Origin: Leptobrachium leishanense
Taxonomy: Eukaryota > Chordata > Amphibia > Anura > Megophryidae
DNA length: 64,000 nt
Assembly (NCBI GenBank): GCA_009667805.1
Contig: CM019069.1
Location: 60,257,422 to 60,321,421, forward strand
Direction of reading: 5' to 3'
Below, in pieces: positions 11,413 to 23,304 of this stretch. The notes beneath the pieces are model-generated. The model had not been told where the DNA came from. It did not search any database and saw nothing but the letters and a program-made list of their open reading frames with translations. Position 1 is the stretch's first letter, and each line of letters starts with the position of its first letter. The translations under genes were made by a program, and so were the position numbers.

Positions 11413-12239
11413 TAAGTGGTCAGGATGTGAGGAGTGCCCCCTCTCCTGCCCAAATCGGGTGAAAACGCTGGATAGAGGAATTTCCTCCACCCCTCCAAGT
11501 GTCACCAGCAGCCGGGATTTTGAATTTACTAGCTGCTGGTCACCTGATAGGTCAGCACGCAGAAAGCGTTTCATCGTTACCCTCAGAGACCGCCCACAGT
11601 AGTCTGAGTGGCAGCCGGCGGATCGGATCTGCGCATGCGTGTGCAGCTCCCATCCATCGTTCTGCACAGATGCTATGGAACTTGCATACGTAAAAAGTGT
11701 ACAAGACCTGTAGCGGTGCACAATTTGCAGCTCCTACACGATACAAGTTGCATAGGAGCATAAATTGCACAGTAAAACGTCAGGGACTTCTGGGTTTTGG
11801 AGCCCCTGAGCTGAAGGCCAAAAGGTGAGCGAAAAAAAAAAATAATAATAAAAATTTGGTTAGAAGCGGTCAGGACCATCTTCCCAATTATTTACGAGCA
11901 AAAAGAAAAATCTACCTTTCAACAGAGAATCCCTTTAAAAAGATACAGTGAATGATATTGTTTACTGTAAGTGGATTGCCTGTATTATTTCTAGATTTCC
12001 TCCTCATTGTGAGTGACCCAAGAGACCACAATGTAAATGGAGTGGTCAGGCTTAGTGTCCTCGCCCCTCTCCAGGTAGGTTCTCGAACGACTGAGTCGGC
12101 CTTCTGTGCGTGGCCCCAACTCAGGCATCGGGAACCAATTTGGGTCCCACCTCCCTCCCTACCAGCCATTGGATTGGCTGGAGGATCACAGGAGCACCTG
12201 CTTCCTGCAGTCACGTGACATACTGCTGCTTGCTGAAAG

Positions 12240-12700
12240 CCAGAGACACGTTCAGCTCCTCGGCAGCTGCTGAATTGTTCCATTGCAGCAGTTCAGTTTG
12301 CTGCAGCCGTCTCACTGAACGCTTTGGCTGTGAATATGGAAGCGAAAGGGCAGAGGATTGCTTAATGAAAGGTGCTGTTTCTGCAAAATCCTCTTTTGTC
12401 CATTTCATTACCACTTTAGTGTTAATGTTTACCATTTTTCCCATAAATATTTGGTGTTTTGCTCCACCAAACCTTCAAACTGAACATTTCCTTATTGGAT
12501 TATTTGCTGCATGGAGGCGACCATCTTTCACACGTCACACTCAGCTAACCTCTCGACTTGGCTGCAAGTGCTAAGTTAGCAGTGCTGAGCGCTGAGCTGC
12601 AGAACGGTGTTCAGTGGCGAGTTGCTAACTTAGCACTTGCAGCCGCTGAACAACTGAATGCACCTCGCCAGTACGTCGTGTCCGACAGCCAGTGCTGCAC
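12240..12700. repeat. Unclassified dispersed repeat, copy 2
   Basis: Second copy of the repeat at 4140-4730, in the same orientation; it contains CGGCAGCTGCTGAATTG and CTGCAAGTGCTAAGTTAGCA. Confidence 0.7.
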
Positions 12701-14164
12701 TGGAAAGAAAGAAGTCTTAAAATGATCTTAAGGGTTAAAATTTAACCCTTCCTTTTTAACACTATAGCTTTTCTATAAGGTTAATTTGATTTTAAAACCC
12801 TCCATCTGCTTAATACACACAAAAAATTACAGGGAAGAAAAAAGAAAAAAAAAAAAAAGAATTCTAGGATTTTGGTTTTTCTTAAATAATCCCCCCCCCA
12901 CCCCAAAGTACTTGGCCCTCTATTTTCATTTGTTGATTTAATAAGGTGATTCGATTTCTCACGGAGAGTGGGCTGTGACCTGCTGCCGTGTTGGTGAAAA
13001 ACACATTGATTACCTATAAAGAAACATAATTGACAAGTATTTTTGCTTTGCTTTCAGTTCGGTCCTTGCTTGGATCGATGTAATTATAGATCAGTGAATA
13101 CAGACATCCTATGGTCTTTTATGTGTGAAATTGGATGTGAATAAAAAAAGGGGGCGGGAGAGATAATGGAGATATAGAAGGGTTTTTCTTTAAAATGTAG
13201 AATGCTAAGGATATCGAAAGTTCTCAAACAAGATCATAAGTTTAAAAGATAAAATAATAAGAAGCCTTTACTCCTTATCATTCAGTGTCATCTGGACCAT
13301 AGAGCAATAGGAGATGCGGCAAGGATGGCTGCGATTGGCAATGCAGATGTTTGCGCATGACAGTTCCTATCATGCCCAGCCATCCCCTAAAACTAGAACA
13401 GTGAATGTAGATCAGAAATATCTGCATTGCCCAGGAAAGCAAAGGCTGGGATACAGTTTCCCGTTGAAGCTGAGAAAGCGCAGGGAGGTCTATTAAAGAA
13501 ACTTGACAAATGGCCAAACGTACACAAAAAAAGAAATATATATATCCAACAGTATTTCATAGTCGAGATAAAGGCTGCTGAAAATAATTGAAAATCCAAG
13601 ATTACCAGAGTCCGAGTTAGACAGCTGCAAACCCTCAGCGACTTCTCGCTTAGCGTTTCCCTGCTCGGCTGCTCTGACATGACAGAACATAAGCAGCAAT
13701 GCAGCCTTCAATGCGCAAAGATAGAGAAAAGAAAAATGAGCAGGTAACGGCAAAATCGCCAACACTCTTTAAAAGACGGTTTTGGTTTTTTTTAACCCTT
13801 AAATCAGAAAAAAAAAAAAGGAGAGCTCATGTACAGGACCAAATACAGGGCTGTATTCTATGAAGGTATTGTCCATGCTCTCCTGTAACACCACCACCAA
13901 CGCTCCTGCCGATTGTAAGCGCATCCTGCTACGGATGGGATTTTCTCACCTCAATGCCGTTTGGCATTTTGGCAGTTTTAACTCATTAATATCATAAAAA
14001 GGTGCTTTCAAAAATATTTTTATACTATAAGGACAATAATAGTACAGTGTATGGGAAACATGCCAATGAGAACCTAATACATGGGGAGAGGACAATATAT
14101 TTAATAGTTGGTCATCAGAAGCCTAATCTATACACATAAATTGTGGGCTTCATCTGCATGTTCT
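12701..14164. other. No feature recognised
   Basis: Unique-looking sequence with A-runs near 12840 and 13807; no exon-like frame. Confidence 0.5.
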
Positions 14165-14730
14165 AGCAGTAGGAAAAGGGAAGTGTTCATGCCACTGTAC
14201 AGAGCACTGGTGAGACCTCACTTGGAGTACTGTATCTCCAGAAGGATATAGACATCTTAGAGAGAGTTCAGAGAAGGGCTACTAAAATGGTGTACGGCTT
14301 GAAGGAGAAAAATTACCAAGAAAGGCTTAATGATCTTAACATGTACAGCTTGGAAAAAAGACGAGACAGAGGAGATATGATAGAAACATTTAAATACGTA
14401 AAGGGAATCCACAAGGTAGAGGAAGGGAGTATATTTAAAAGGAAACAAAGTAGCAAAACAAGAGGACATAGTCTTAGATTAGAGGGGCAAAGGTTTAAAA
14501 GTAACATCAGGAAGCATTATTTTACTGAGAGGGTGGTGGAAACATGGAACAGTCTTCCAGTAGAAGTGGTAGAGGCCAAAACAGTAATTGAATTTAAGCA
14601 AGCATGGGATAGGCATAAGGCTATCCTAAACAAAAGATAAATCCAGGTTAAGTATCCATGTAATTGGGCAGACTAGATGGGCCGAAAGGTTCTTATCTGC
14701 GGACATTTTTCTATGTTTCTAGGTTTCTAC
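14165..14730 (+). mobile_element. CR1 LINE, 5'-truncated, uninterrupted
   Basis: The frame contains ERVQRRATKMVYGLKEKNYQ through VVEAKTVIEFKQAWDRH, then GGGCAGACTAGATGGGCCGA and a TCTATGTTTCTAGG end. It gives the intact sequence across the site where the copy at 2388-3955 is split. Confidence 0.88.
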
Positions 14731-14885
14731 TCCAAATTCTCTGCTACATTCATAAGCAGAGATTAGCAAAGAGACAACGGGTCCCCATCACCTCCTTCAA
14801 GCTAACGCTGGCGCTCACGTTAGCGACAGCTTAAAAGAGGTGATAGCGAATTGGAGGTGATCTGTGCGGAGCTGTAACGGGTTAA

Positions 14886-15509
14886 CCTCCCTGGCGGTCT
14901 CATTTTTTCAAAATTTCGTGTCTGAAAGCGTCTCAATTTTTTTTTTTTTTAAAAGGAAATGTGTTTTTGTACGTAGTTAGCCTGTAATAATTAGGAATCA
15001 CGCACTGAAATCCGTGCAAGCAAGAGTCCTTACCGGTAAAATCCTTTATAAATAAATAAATAATAAATAAAAAATATATAGTAAATACACCGAGTCCGAT
15101 AAAGTTTGAAACAGGACATAATAAATTTATTATCCCAAAAATAATGCAAATAAATGATATTCAATAAAATACAACAAAAAAACACTGAAATCTGTCTGAA
15201 AACAAGGGTGAGACGATGTATGGTCTGCTTCTTATCCTGTACTGCCATCTAGTCGCCGTTCATAAACATTGCACATTGGATTATACAGTGTATAATTTTT
15301 TTCTAAATTTGCTGCTGGTCCCGACCCCCTGCATCGTGTGACTTGCAGGGAGCCTTACCAGGAAGCAACTCGCCGCGATCACACTGTGGGGGACAGCCAG
15401 GGAGCCAGGAGGAGGTGAGTATGCATCCAGCGTGAGTGTGGCTCGGGGTTATGGTTCGCGGTAGCGAAATTTAACCCCGAGTCACACCTCGGGAATACCA
15501 CCAGGGAGG
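14886..15509. mobile_element. TTAA-flanked MITE with CCTCCCTGGCGG ends
   Basis: Left CCTCCCTGGCGGTCTCATTT and inverted right CCTCCCTGGTGGTATTCC, with TTAA at both borders. The interior carries an AT-rich insert near 15010-15180 that includes a LINE-like CTTACCGGTAAAATCC tail. Confidence 0.75.
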
Positions 15510-18173
15510 TTAAAAAAAAAATAAAAAAAAATACACGTTTGCAAATCGGTAATAGTTTGCGCTCCCTATACTCAACATTGGGAGCGCAAATGCAAGCAGA
15601 GATTAACGCTAGCTAAAGCCTTGTTATCCTAAGAGCTGTCGCCAACTGAAAAGTTACCGGATTCTGCAGCAGCTGAGAGCTGGTGTTAACAACAGCTGAA
15701 AAGCCCCCCCAAAGATCATCCCGCAGGGAGAATGGCAGCCCTATTCGTCGCTTCTGGCCACGAGAGGTCACAGATCCCCTTTGTTCTACGATGCTGATCC
15801 CTGTAGACAGAAACCTATCTATCGCTCTGATCCTTGAATAGTCGGTACAGATCACTAACTTCAAGGAATAACACCCAGCAAGGGTTAACAGGCCCCAGAG
15901 TAGGAGTACCCAGTAGACCTGACAGCATAGGCCTTAATGCCAAGAGAGAGGAAGAGCCTTATCCCAAGGTATATACTCAACACAGGGTTGTCAGGAATAT
16001 CAGTGGTCGTACACAAAGCGGGCTTCTCAGAAATAGCCTTGGTCATGCACATAGAAGGTTCTCAGGAATAGCCAATGTCACAATATACTCCGTAATCGCC
16101 AAAACGCTGGGGAAGTAAACTCCACGTCAGGGCAATGAGTCTGCCTGAGAAGACTGATTTTAAAGCCGGCGGCTTCGCGTCCCCACACCACGCCCAGCCC
16201 CCTGACCACTGTGGCTCTGCACATCACATGTCGCACGGCCAGTGAAGAGCGAGGATGGCGCTGCCAGGCAGGGACCTGGACGCTGGGAGTAACACGGGAG
16301 CAGAGACTGGGGGAAAAAGTTCCCGGTCTCCCTCCGCAATCACTCACTGACCAGCAGGATCTCACGAGGAGAGATCCTGTCGGTCATGTGACCCCGCAGC
16401 AGAAGCCTCCATGCAGTCCTATGTGCTCCATGGAGCGGATGCTTGGGATGGCGCTTTAGCGCTGAGCAGGGGCATCCACGAGTCTAGCGGCCGCTACGCA
16501 GCAGGCTGATGGACTCCACACCTGCCTCGTAATCCGCTGGTGAAACGGGACACAAAAGGGGAAATTAACAAATGCTAATTTTCCCCTTGGCATCCCGGTT
16601 TTAGCTCCAGGGATCCAATATGGCCCTCTTTGGGCAAAGGAAGTCTCTGTTTTTAGCGACGACTTCTAGTCTGTCGTGCGGTGTACATATGCATTCATTT
16701 CTTTTGTGCTTAATCACCTCTGAATTTTATGTTTCAAGGGTTTAGAACCGAGTAAAATACATCAAGTTCCTTTACGGAGTAACGATTGGACGGACAGGAC
16801 TCTTGGCGATGGCCAAGCTCTGTGTTGGTCTGTAATCAACAGATACTCAAAACCCAGATTTAAAAAAGGAAGAACAAACATAAATAAGGCTGTGTGGCAA
16901 AGTGGATATATTGAGAGAATATTAACCTTTAAAATATCACCTAACTAGACAAAATGTAACCAGAATAAAACAAAATCAGATAATCAAGTCAATACAGTTA
17001 CAGATTTGTATGGATTTGGAATCATTTGAATGGAAGTGGAAAATGCATTGAATCTTATTTCAGAACATGACAAACCCATGAGCTGGCTAGCCCATGGCTC
17101 CTAGAATTTTATATCCGGCTCCTAAATATCTGTATTATTCTACAAAATTCGGAGGCTACCGAAAATGTTTTATGTAAAATTGCCAAGCCCTGATTTACTT
17201 TACTCATTGTTTTTGAATGTCAGGTCACAGGTATTTATTCCCGATAGGATTACCAGCTCCGGGCTGCCCAGGGTATGGCAAGCAGAAGATAAATACAGGA
17301 GGTGCTGCGTTTTGGTCAACCTAATCTATAGAAAGGTAGCCCAAAGGCAAATGTGGGTGCCGCTGCAGGACAATGGCTGCTCCTTTATTCAGCATCAGGC
17401 AATACGCTAGCCATTCATTTTCTACCAGCACTGCTTCTCCTGCCTGCCAGCCACAGCAGCAATGCCAGCTGGAAAGCGTGGGATATGATACCGTGCCATG
17501 CAGTGCCAGAATTCCTTTTAAACGGGGTATGGGTGCCAAGTTCACCATTAAAAAAAGGCATGTGATCTATTTTGCACTGGATTTTATTTATCACTTAAAT
17601 ATTTGATAAAAATCATACCCTTCCAGAAGCCTCCAGCTGTCACAGACCCGAGCAATACATATTGTAGCAATAGGTTTCCGCAGGGACCAGTCACAGCGAT
17701 CAATAAAAACGGAGACTCCCGGATGTTGGGAAAAAAAAAAAAAGGGGGATAAATCTATCATCTCGGCTTGCAGTTCTATTGATCACAAGCCTAATTTCAT
17801 CTGTCAACACTGAAAAGGCAATTCTAGCAAATAAAATTAAAAGGAAATTAACTGAAAAGGTAAAAAAAAGAAAACCACACACACACACACTTTTCCCTGC
17901 GCTCTGGCTCTGCTGGCACTTGGTGCTCACTTTGATTTGCAGCATACGGCTTGTGCCGCCGGTTGGCCATGCTCACTAATATTTCACAGGATGGCCGGGT
18001 AACATTTAGTAACGGACAGTCACTTAAAACCATGACAACAATAACAAACTTAATAGGACTTCATGGATGCATGGATCAAAAGATGTTATTTTTTGAAGCT
18101 ATAAATGGGGCTTGAGGGGAAGGGGAATCTAAACTGGTCTTTCCATCTTTTCCTGATGGGTGTCGACCATTTA
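15510..18173. other. No feature recognised
   Basis: Mostly unique sequence; a (CA)n run at about 17876-17891. No convincing exon or RNA. Confidence 0.5.
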
Positions 18174-18496
18174 GGCCGGGGGCACACTAGACGTTTGCCG
18201 TCAGATTGCCGTCAGCACTAACGCGCGTTAAAAAAAAAAAACAGCGTCGCACTCGACGCTCGTCCACCCCCCCTTGCGTGATCTTCCATAGGAGGATAGC
18301 GGAGCCCCGTCGACGTGAATCCAAACGCATCATCACTGGCGATCCGCTAGGATTCACGTCGACGGGGCTCCGCTATCCTCCTATGGAAGATCACGCAAGG
18401 GGGGGGTGGACGAGCGTCGAGTGCGACGCTGGTTTTTTTTAACGCGCGTTAGTGCTGACGGCAATCTGACGGCAAACGTCTAGTGTGCCCCCGGCC
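18174..18496. mobile_element. Near-perfect foldback MITE, TTA duplication
   Basis: Two arms of about 145-150 bases are almost exact inverted copies; the centre is the short unpaired AAACGCATCATCACTGGCGA. Ends GGCCGGGGGCACACTAGACG, with TTA at 18171-18173 and 18497-18499. High arm identity points to recent activity. Confidence 0.85.
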
Positions 18497-18711
18497 TTAG
18501 ATCCCAAAATAACCCAAAATATTGCCACAGAGATAGATCTAAAAAAAATTACCCAAACACACGACAGGAGGGCTGAACACATCCTATAGAAGCAGGTCTC
18601 CTCATAATGGTGCTACTTTGACAAAAAAAAAAAAAAGCACAAAACACAAAATTGAGTACTCCATCGAAACGTTCATCTAAAGCGTTTAAAAACTGCTGAC
18701 TTTACGTTTAA

Positions 18712-19115
18712 GGCTAGGGTCAGACGAACGGGATTTCTACGGACTGTGAGTCTGTGCACACGGACGTACGTTAGTACAGAAGACACAGTAGTGGCCACAC
18801 AGTCTGTTTATTCACGGACGTATATTTTGAGGGATGTACGAGGGAAAATTAAAAAAGGCAAAACCATTTTGTCCGTCAAAAATGCAGGACGTATAAATGC
18901 AGTCTGTCTGACCACGTTCCATCACTCACACACAAAGCTATGCAGACGTACGATGTTCTTGCCCAACTTGCGTCCGTTTGTCGTGGCCATTTTGCGTCTG
19001 TTCAGTGCGGATGTACTTAGTGTGTGGGACTCCATTGGCCTTTAGGTCATGCTATCACGGACGTATGTTTGTGCGCCATCACGGACGTGAACGCTGCGTT
19101 TGTCTGACCGGAGCC
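18712..19115. mobile_element. GGCTAGGGTCAGAC-type MITE
   Basis: Left end GGCTAGGGTCAGACGAACGG; right end GTCTGACCGGAGCC, flanked by TAA/TTA. The interior has diverged from the 410-type copies. Confidence 0.7.
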
Positions 19116-19295
19116 TTAAACTGATGAGGGTTTAGTTACAAACTAGGATCATAAATTGCATATGCCTGCCACAAATTCAAGCCCCCCCCCCCCCATTAGG
19201 ACAGGTCCTTGCGATGAAAACCTAATGGAGGAGATTAACCCATTTTCTTGGGACATACATCCTCTTGGAGCGCTCTACAGTGCAAGGATTTAGGC

Positions 19296-19431
19296 CAGGG
19301 GTCAGCAACCATGGCATCCTGATTTTTTGGGAACTACATTTCCCATGTGGCTCAGTCAGCCTAATGGTTGACTGAGCATCTTGGTAGAGGTAGTTCCCAA
19401 AACATCAGGGAGCCAAGGTTGCTGACCCCTG
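19296..19431. mobile_element. hAT-type MITE with exact 8 bp duplication
   Basis: Ends CAGGGGTCAGCAACC and GGTTGCTGACCCCTG flanked by ATTTAGGC at 19288-19295 and 19432-19439. The duplication includes the first bases of the MITE at 19437, so this insertion came second. Confidence 0.88.
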
Positions 19432-19436
19432 ATTTA

Positions 19437-19878
19437 GGCTAATGTCAGATGAACGCAGTCAGAGCGCACTCTGCGTGCGTGCACAATGGACAGACGTACT
19501 GACGGAAGATACTGTAGACACCACACAGTCTGTTTTTGTTGACGGACGTAGAAAAAAAAAAAAAAAAAAGGAACTATGGGAAATAAAATGAATATGAAAA
19601 ATGATAAAAATTGGAAAAGGATATGAAAAGAGATTTTGGACGTCTCAAATGTGCTGCGTCAGACATCTCATCACTCACACAGAATGCTACGCGGACGTGG
19701 CACACTCTGCGCGTCTGTGGTAGCGGTTTTACGTTCTTCCCCAACTTGCGTCCGTTTTGCGTGCGCGCAGTTTGGTGCGCACGTACTTTGTGTGTGGGTC
19801 TCTATTGATCATGATTCTATGCTATGACGGACGTTAAACTGTCCGGCAACACGGACGTGGGTTCGTCTGACGCTGGCC
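19437..19878. mobile_element. GGCTAGGGTCAGAC-type MITE, TTA duplication
   Basis: Ends GGCTAATGTCAGATGAACGC and GTCTGACGCTGGCC, with TTA on both sides. An A-run and AT-rich insert occur near 19552-19615. A hAT-type MITE is inserted at its left border. Confidence 0.7.
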
Positions 19879-19882
19879 TTAA

Positions 19883-20120
19883 CCTCCCTGGCAGTCCGAT
19901 TCTGACATTTTATATGTCAAAATCGGTACCATTTATTCAGACCCCTAGCGTTATCCCATGTGTGGCTCGGGGTTAAATTTCAATGCTGAAAGCGGTGACC
20001 CGGAGCCACACTGGGGCTGGATACATACCTGTCCCTGCGCTCCCTCGCTGTCACCTCCAACCGATCGCGGCATCCTGCTTCCCTTCTCGCCTATTAACCA
20101 TGTGTCAGGGTGGGCTGCAA
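19883..20120. mobile_element. Truncated CCTCCCTGGC-type MITE
   Basis: Starts TTAA-CCTCCCTGGCAGTCCG; GTGTGGCTCGGGGTTAAATT and AACCGATCGCGGCATCCTG match the copies at 14886 and 25040. No right end found. Confidence 0.6.
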
Positions 20121-20279
20121 ACCCAGGAAGGTGGTCCCGTCTTCCCACTACAACAACAAGAGGGCTGCACTCATCCTTAAAATTAAAAGGTTCCAAACGG
20201 TGCTAAAAAGAGACTTCAAATCCTTCTGGGTTTTCTAAGCTTTTGGATGATCATTTTATATACACCGCGCAGGCAGCAG

Positions 20280-20432
20280 GCACACTTGGGTCTTAAGAAA
20301 AAAAGAGTTGCTATTTTTTCAAAATCAATACATCATAACGTGTTTTCGGCACAGCCCATGATGTTGACGCTATAATGTATTGATTTTGGAAATAAAGCAA
20401 CAATGTTTTTATTAAGACCCAGAGTGCCTTCT
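20280..20432. repeat. Imperfect inverted repeat
   Basis: GGGTCTTAAGAAAAAAAGAG...AAAATCAATACAT on the left pairs with ATGTATTGATTTTGG...TTAAGACCCAG on the right, separated by about 40 bases. Possibly another foldback retroelement end. Confidence 0.55.
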
Positions 20433-20754
20433 GATAATCCTGTATACATGTGAAGGAGCAAGAGAGCATCCGGGTAAGTAAACCAGGATGTAAATAAAAC
20501 AGAACAAACCTCTATACACAATATATAAAATGTTTTTTCTGATCCAAGGTCATTAACCACTAGGCTGTGGAGGACGCGCAAATCGCAACGTCGTAAACGG
20601 GCCCAGCGTGTTGACGATGCCCTGAGCGCATCCTCACATTGCAGCCTCGATCAACTGATCTATCGCTGTGGTCTTTGATACTGACATCATCACGCGGGCG
20701 TGAGATTTCCGTTTCGGGCCCCCCCCCCAGCCTGAAAGAGTAGTGAATACACAC

Positions 20755-20758
<4 letters not shown>

Positions 20759-20816
<58 letters not shown>
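20759..20816. repeat. Long A homopolymer
   Basis: About 57 consecutive A after a short T run. Such length usually means slippage-prone sequence and possible assembly error. Confidence 0.9.
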
Positions 20817-20818
<2 letters not shown>

Positions 20819-21339
20819 GCTGGAAAGGTCAAATGGTCTCCAGTGATACCAAAACATGACCAGGTTACATATAGCAAAAATTAAAATGTCATTTTTTAAA
20901 AAAAAAAAATATTATTTCTCTTATTGTAGCAATATTGTCCACGTTCCAATTGTAATGTGAACAATGATGCTGCACAAACTATTTTTTCCCCCAGTTTTAG
21001 CAAAAAATAAAAAACAATATTGCTTATTCTCGCAGAAAAATAAAAGTAATGGGTTCCCATTTCACATTTTTGTAAACAAGCGTACCCCATACAATACATA
21101 ATTGTTAAAGCAGTGTGCTGGGGTCATGGATACACTTGTTGGTGAACTAGCGCACACACACACACACACACTGGTGCTAACACTTCCTATTAATGTAACA
21201 CCTAAAGTAATGTAATATAGGGATTACGTGTCGTGATCTTTTATCAACACTTACTAGATGAAGCAGCTGAGCCGCATTCCAACGGAGAGGATGGGCTGGA
21301 CGTCGGAGACGTGCAACACGGGCCGTGAATGCAGTGATA
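20817..21339. other. No gene; short CA repeat
   Basis: Contains (CA)n at about 21152-21171; otherwise unassigned. Confidence 0.5.
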
Positions 21340-21765
21340 GGCTGGGGTCAGACTAACGCATTTTTAACGTGCGTTTAGGCGCACTTAACCACGGCCGCAC
21401 TAGCAGCAAATGAAGGCCAATATACGATGTACGGCCGCACGAAAGTCCAGCTGCGCAACGCAAGTGGAAAATGAACGCATTTTTTCGAGACAGCAGAACC
21501 GCTAGTACTGACGTACAGAGTGCGCTGCGTCCGCATAGCGGCGTGTGTGCGTGATTAGGAGACGTCAGACGCTGCTCATGTCCGGCCAACATAACGTCCA
21601 GACACCCAAAGTTTCCTGGTTTGGATCCGTAAAAAAAAAAAAAATCATGCACGAAAATGCGCATCCTATGACCGTTTTTGCGCATTCTGTGAAAAAAATA
21701 CGTCAATGCGTTCGGACACACTTTTTGACGGTCGCTGCGAATAATGCGTTCGTTTGACCCTAGCC
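21340..21765. mobile_element. GGCTAGGGTCAGAC-type MITE
   Basis: Left end GGCTGGGGTCAGACTAACGC; right end TTTGACCCTAGCC then TTA. The interior closely follows the copies at 410 and 34363. Confidence 0.7.
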
Positions 21766-22120
21766 TTAAAAATCGACCGGCCGATGCAGACTTCAGGAAA
21801 ACCTTTACAAGAGCTACATTAACAGAAAACATAGCAATCTTGCCTGCCATCCAGTACACAAGCACAAAATAATGGAGAAAAAAAAAGTTAATTGAGTACT
21901 TCATCTGGAAAAAGTGAACGCATTGGAGCACAGTCAATGAAGTCAAGCTGTCGGTCCCAGCCGCGGCGTTCAGATTCCCATAGTTATCTGTTAAGCAATG
22001 GCAGACGAACTATACAAAACCGTAAAACAGGGAAAGGAAAGTTACGCATTGATCGATGCAACCTCTACGGTGTATGGAAGAAAATATCTGTTAGACATTA
22101 CAGAACCAAACATTTACTAA

Positions 22121-22512
22121 GGACGGGTGCACACGAGAGGTTTTTTAGTGCGCACTAACGCACGTCGCTGCATATAATTACGCTAACACACATAACCACA
22201 CGCATCCGTCTTGAAAATAAAAAAAGGCTGTTGTGCTAGGAATGACACGACGTCGGGCTTGCGCACTTGAACGGCCGCGTGCAGTCAAATTAGCGCACCT
22301 GCGCACTAGCGACGGCAGGCACATTGACACTCTGCCACAGGCACACAATCAGAATCAGATTTATTGCAGGTGGTGGGTATACGATGTGCGTCAAAAATAA
22401 CGCATCGTCTGGCCTCTACCAATCTCTTCCGTCATTTTTAACGCACGCGTGCGTGCATCGTTTTTAACGCGCGTTAGTGTGCACTGAAAAACGTCTCGTG
22501 TGCACCCGGCCC
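22121..22512. mobile_element. Related MITE with GGGTGCACACGAGA ends
   Basis: Left end GGACGGGTGCACACGAGAGG after TAA; right end CTCGTGTGCACCCGGCC. Subterminal ACGCGCGTTAGTG and ACGCGCGTT motifs are shared with the foldback at 18174. The middle is not palindromic. Confidence 0.65.
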
Positions 22513-23304
22513 AAGATAAAAAAAAAAAAAATTCAAGACCATGTCGATAAGGGGAAGAAGGAAAAAAAGAGCATCCTTTTCTGGTCCGTATGGTATTGGT
22601 TACATGCGAGAAAAATGTAAGGGGGCTGGTGGAGAACCTGTGTGTCACCGAGCCTTGCCTGCGTTTTATTTCTAGTTAATGTACTCCCCCTCACTCGCTT
22701 GTTAAAGTAGTAAAAAGAAATAAATCAGGTCACGAGTGGTTACAGAAGGAATCGTCATGCCAGGATTGTACATGTACGGATTTGTTTGCACCAGAGGATG
22801 ATTTGGATTGGCAGACCGACTTGGGTTTGTCAAACTTTTTCAAGCGCGATGACTAAGCTACGGCAATGCAAATCCCTCCAGGGTTTCTTTCACGGGAACA
22901 TCACGGTCAAAGCAGATATGAAAAGTTCAGGGACCCACGGCATTCCCACATGAATAAAATAACGACGCAGGCGTCCATTCACAAAGCAGCGAAATTTAAC
23001 GCAATTTCGGCGAATCAATTCCGTCTAAAATTTCTGTGAATTCACTATTGAATGTTCACCTATTATGCCCAAATTGGAGATGCCCCAGCAGTTAGCACAC
23101 GTTGGGGAAAAGAGTCAATGACCGAATTGTCCTCAGCGAATCCCACTGAAATAAAAAAATAAAAAAAAGGAAGTCTCCTATTCTACTAATAGGGCTAAAA
23201 AAAACCAAAAAAAAAAACCACACGTTTTGTAAAAAATAAAATGTCTTTAAAAGAATAAGATATTGCATTTATTACATTGAAACCCATTGGATTCGCCTGT
23301 TTAA

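Noticed and set aside
20560..20877. Frame with a run of Phe
   Set aside because: Produced by the 57-base A homopolymer.
21353..21946. 197-codon open frame on the minus strand
   Set aside because: Mostly lies within the MITE at 21340-21765; the translated sequence recurs in other MITE copies, so it is repeat-derived.
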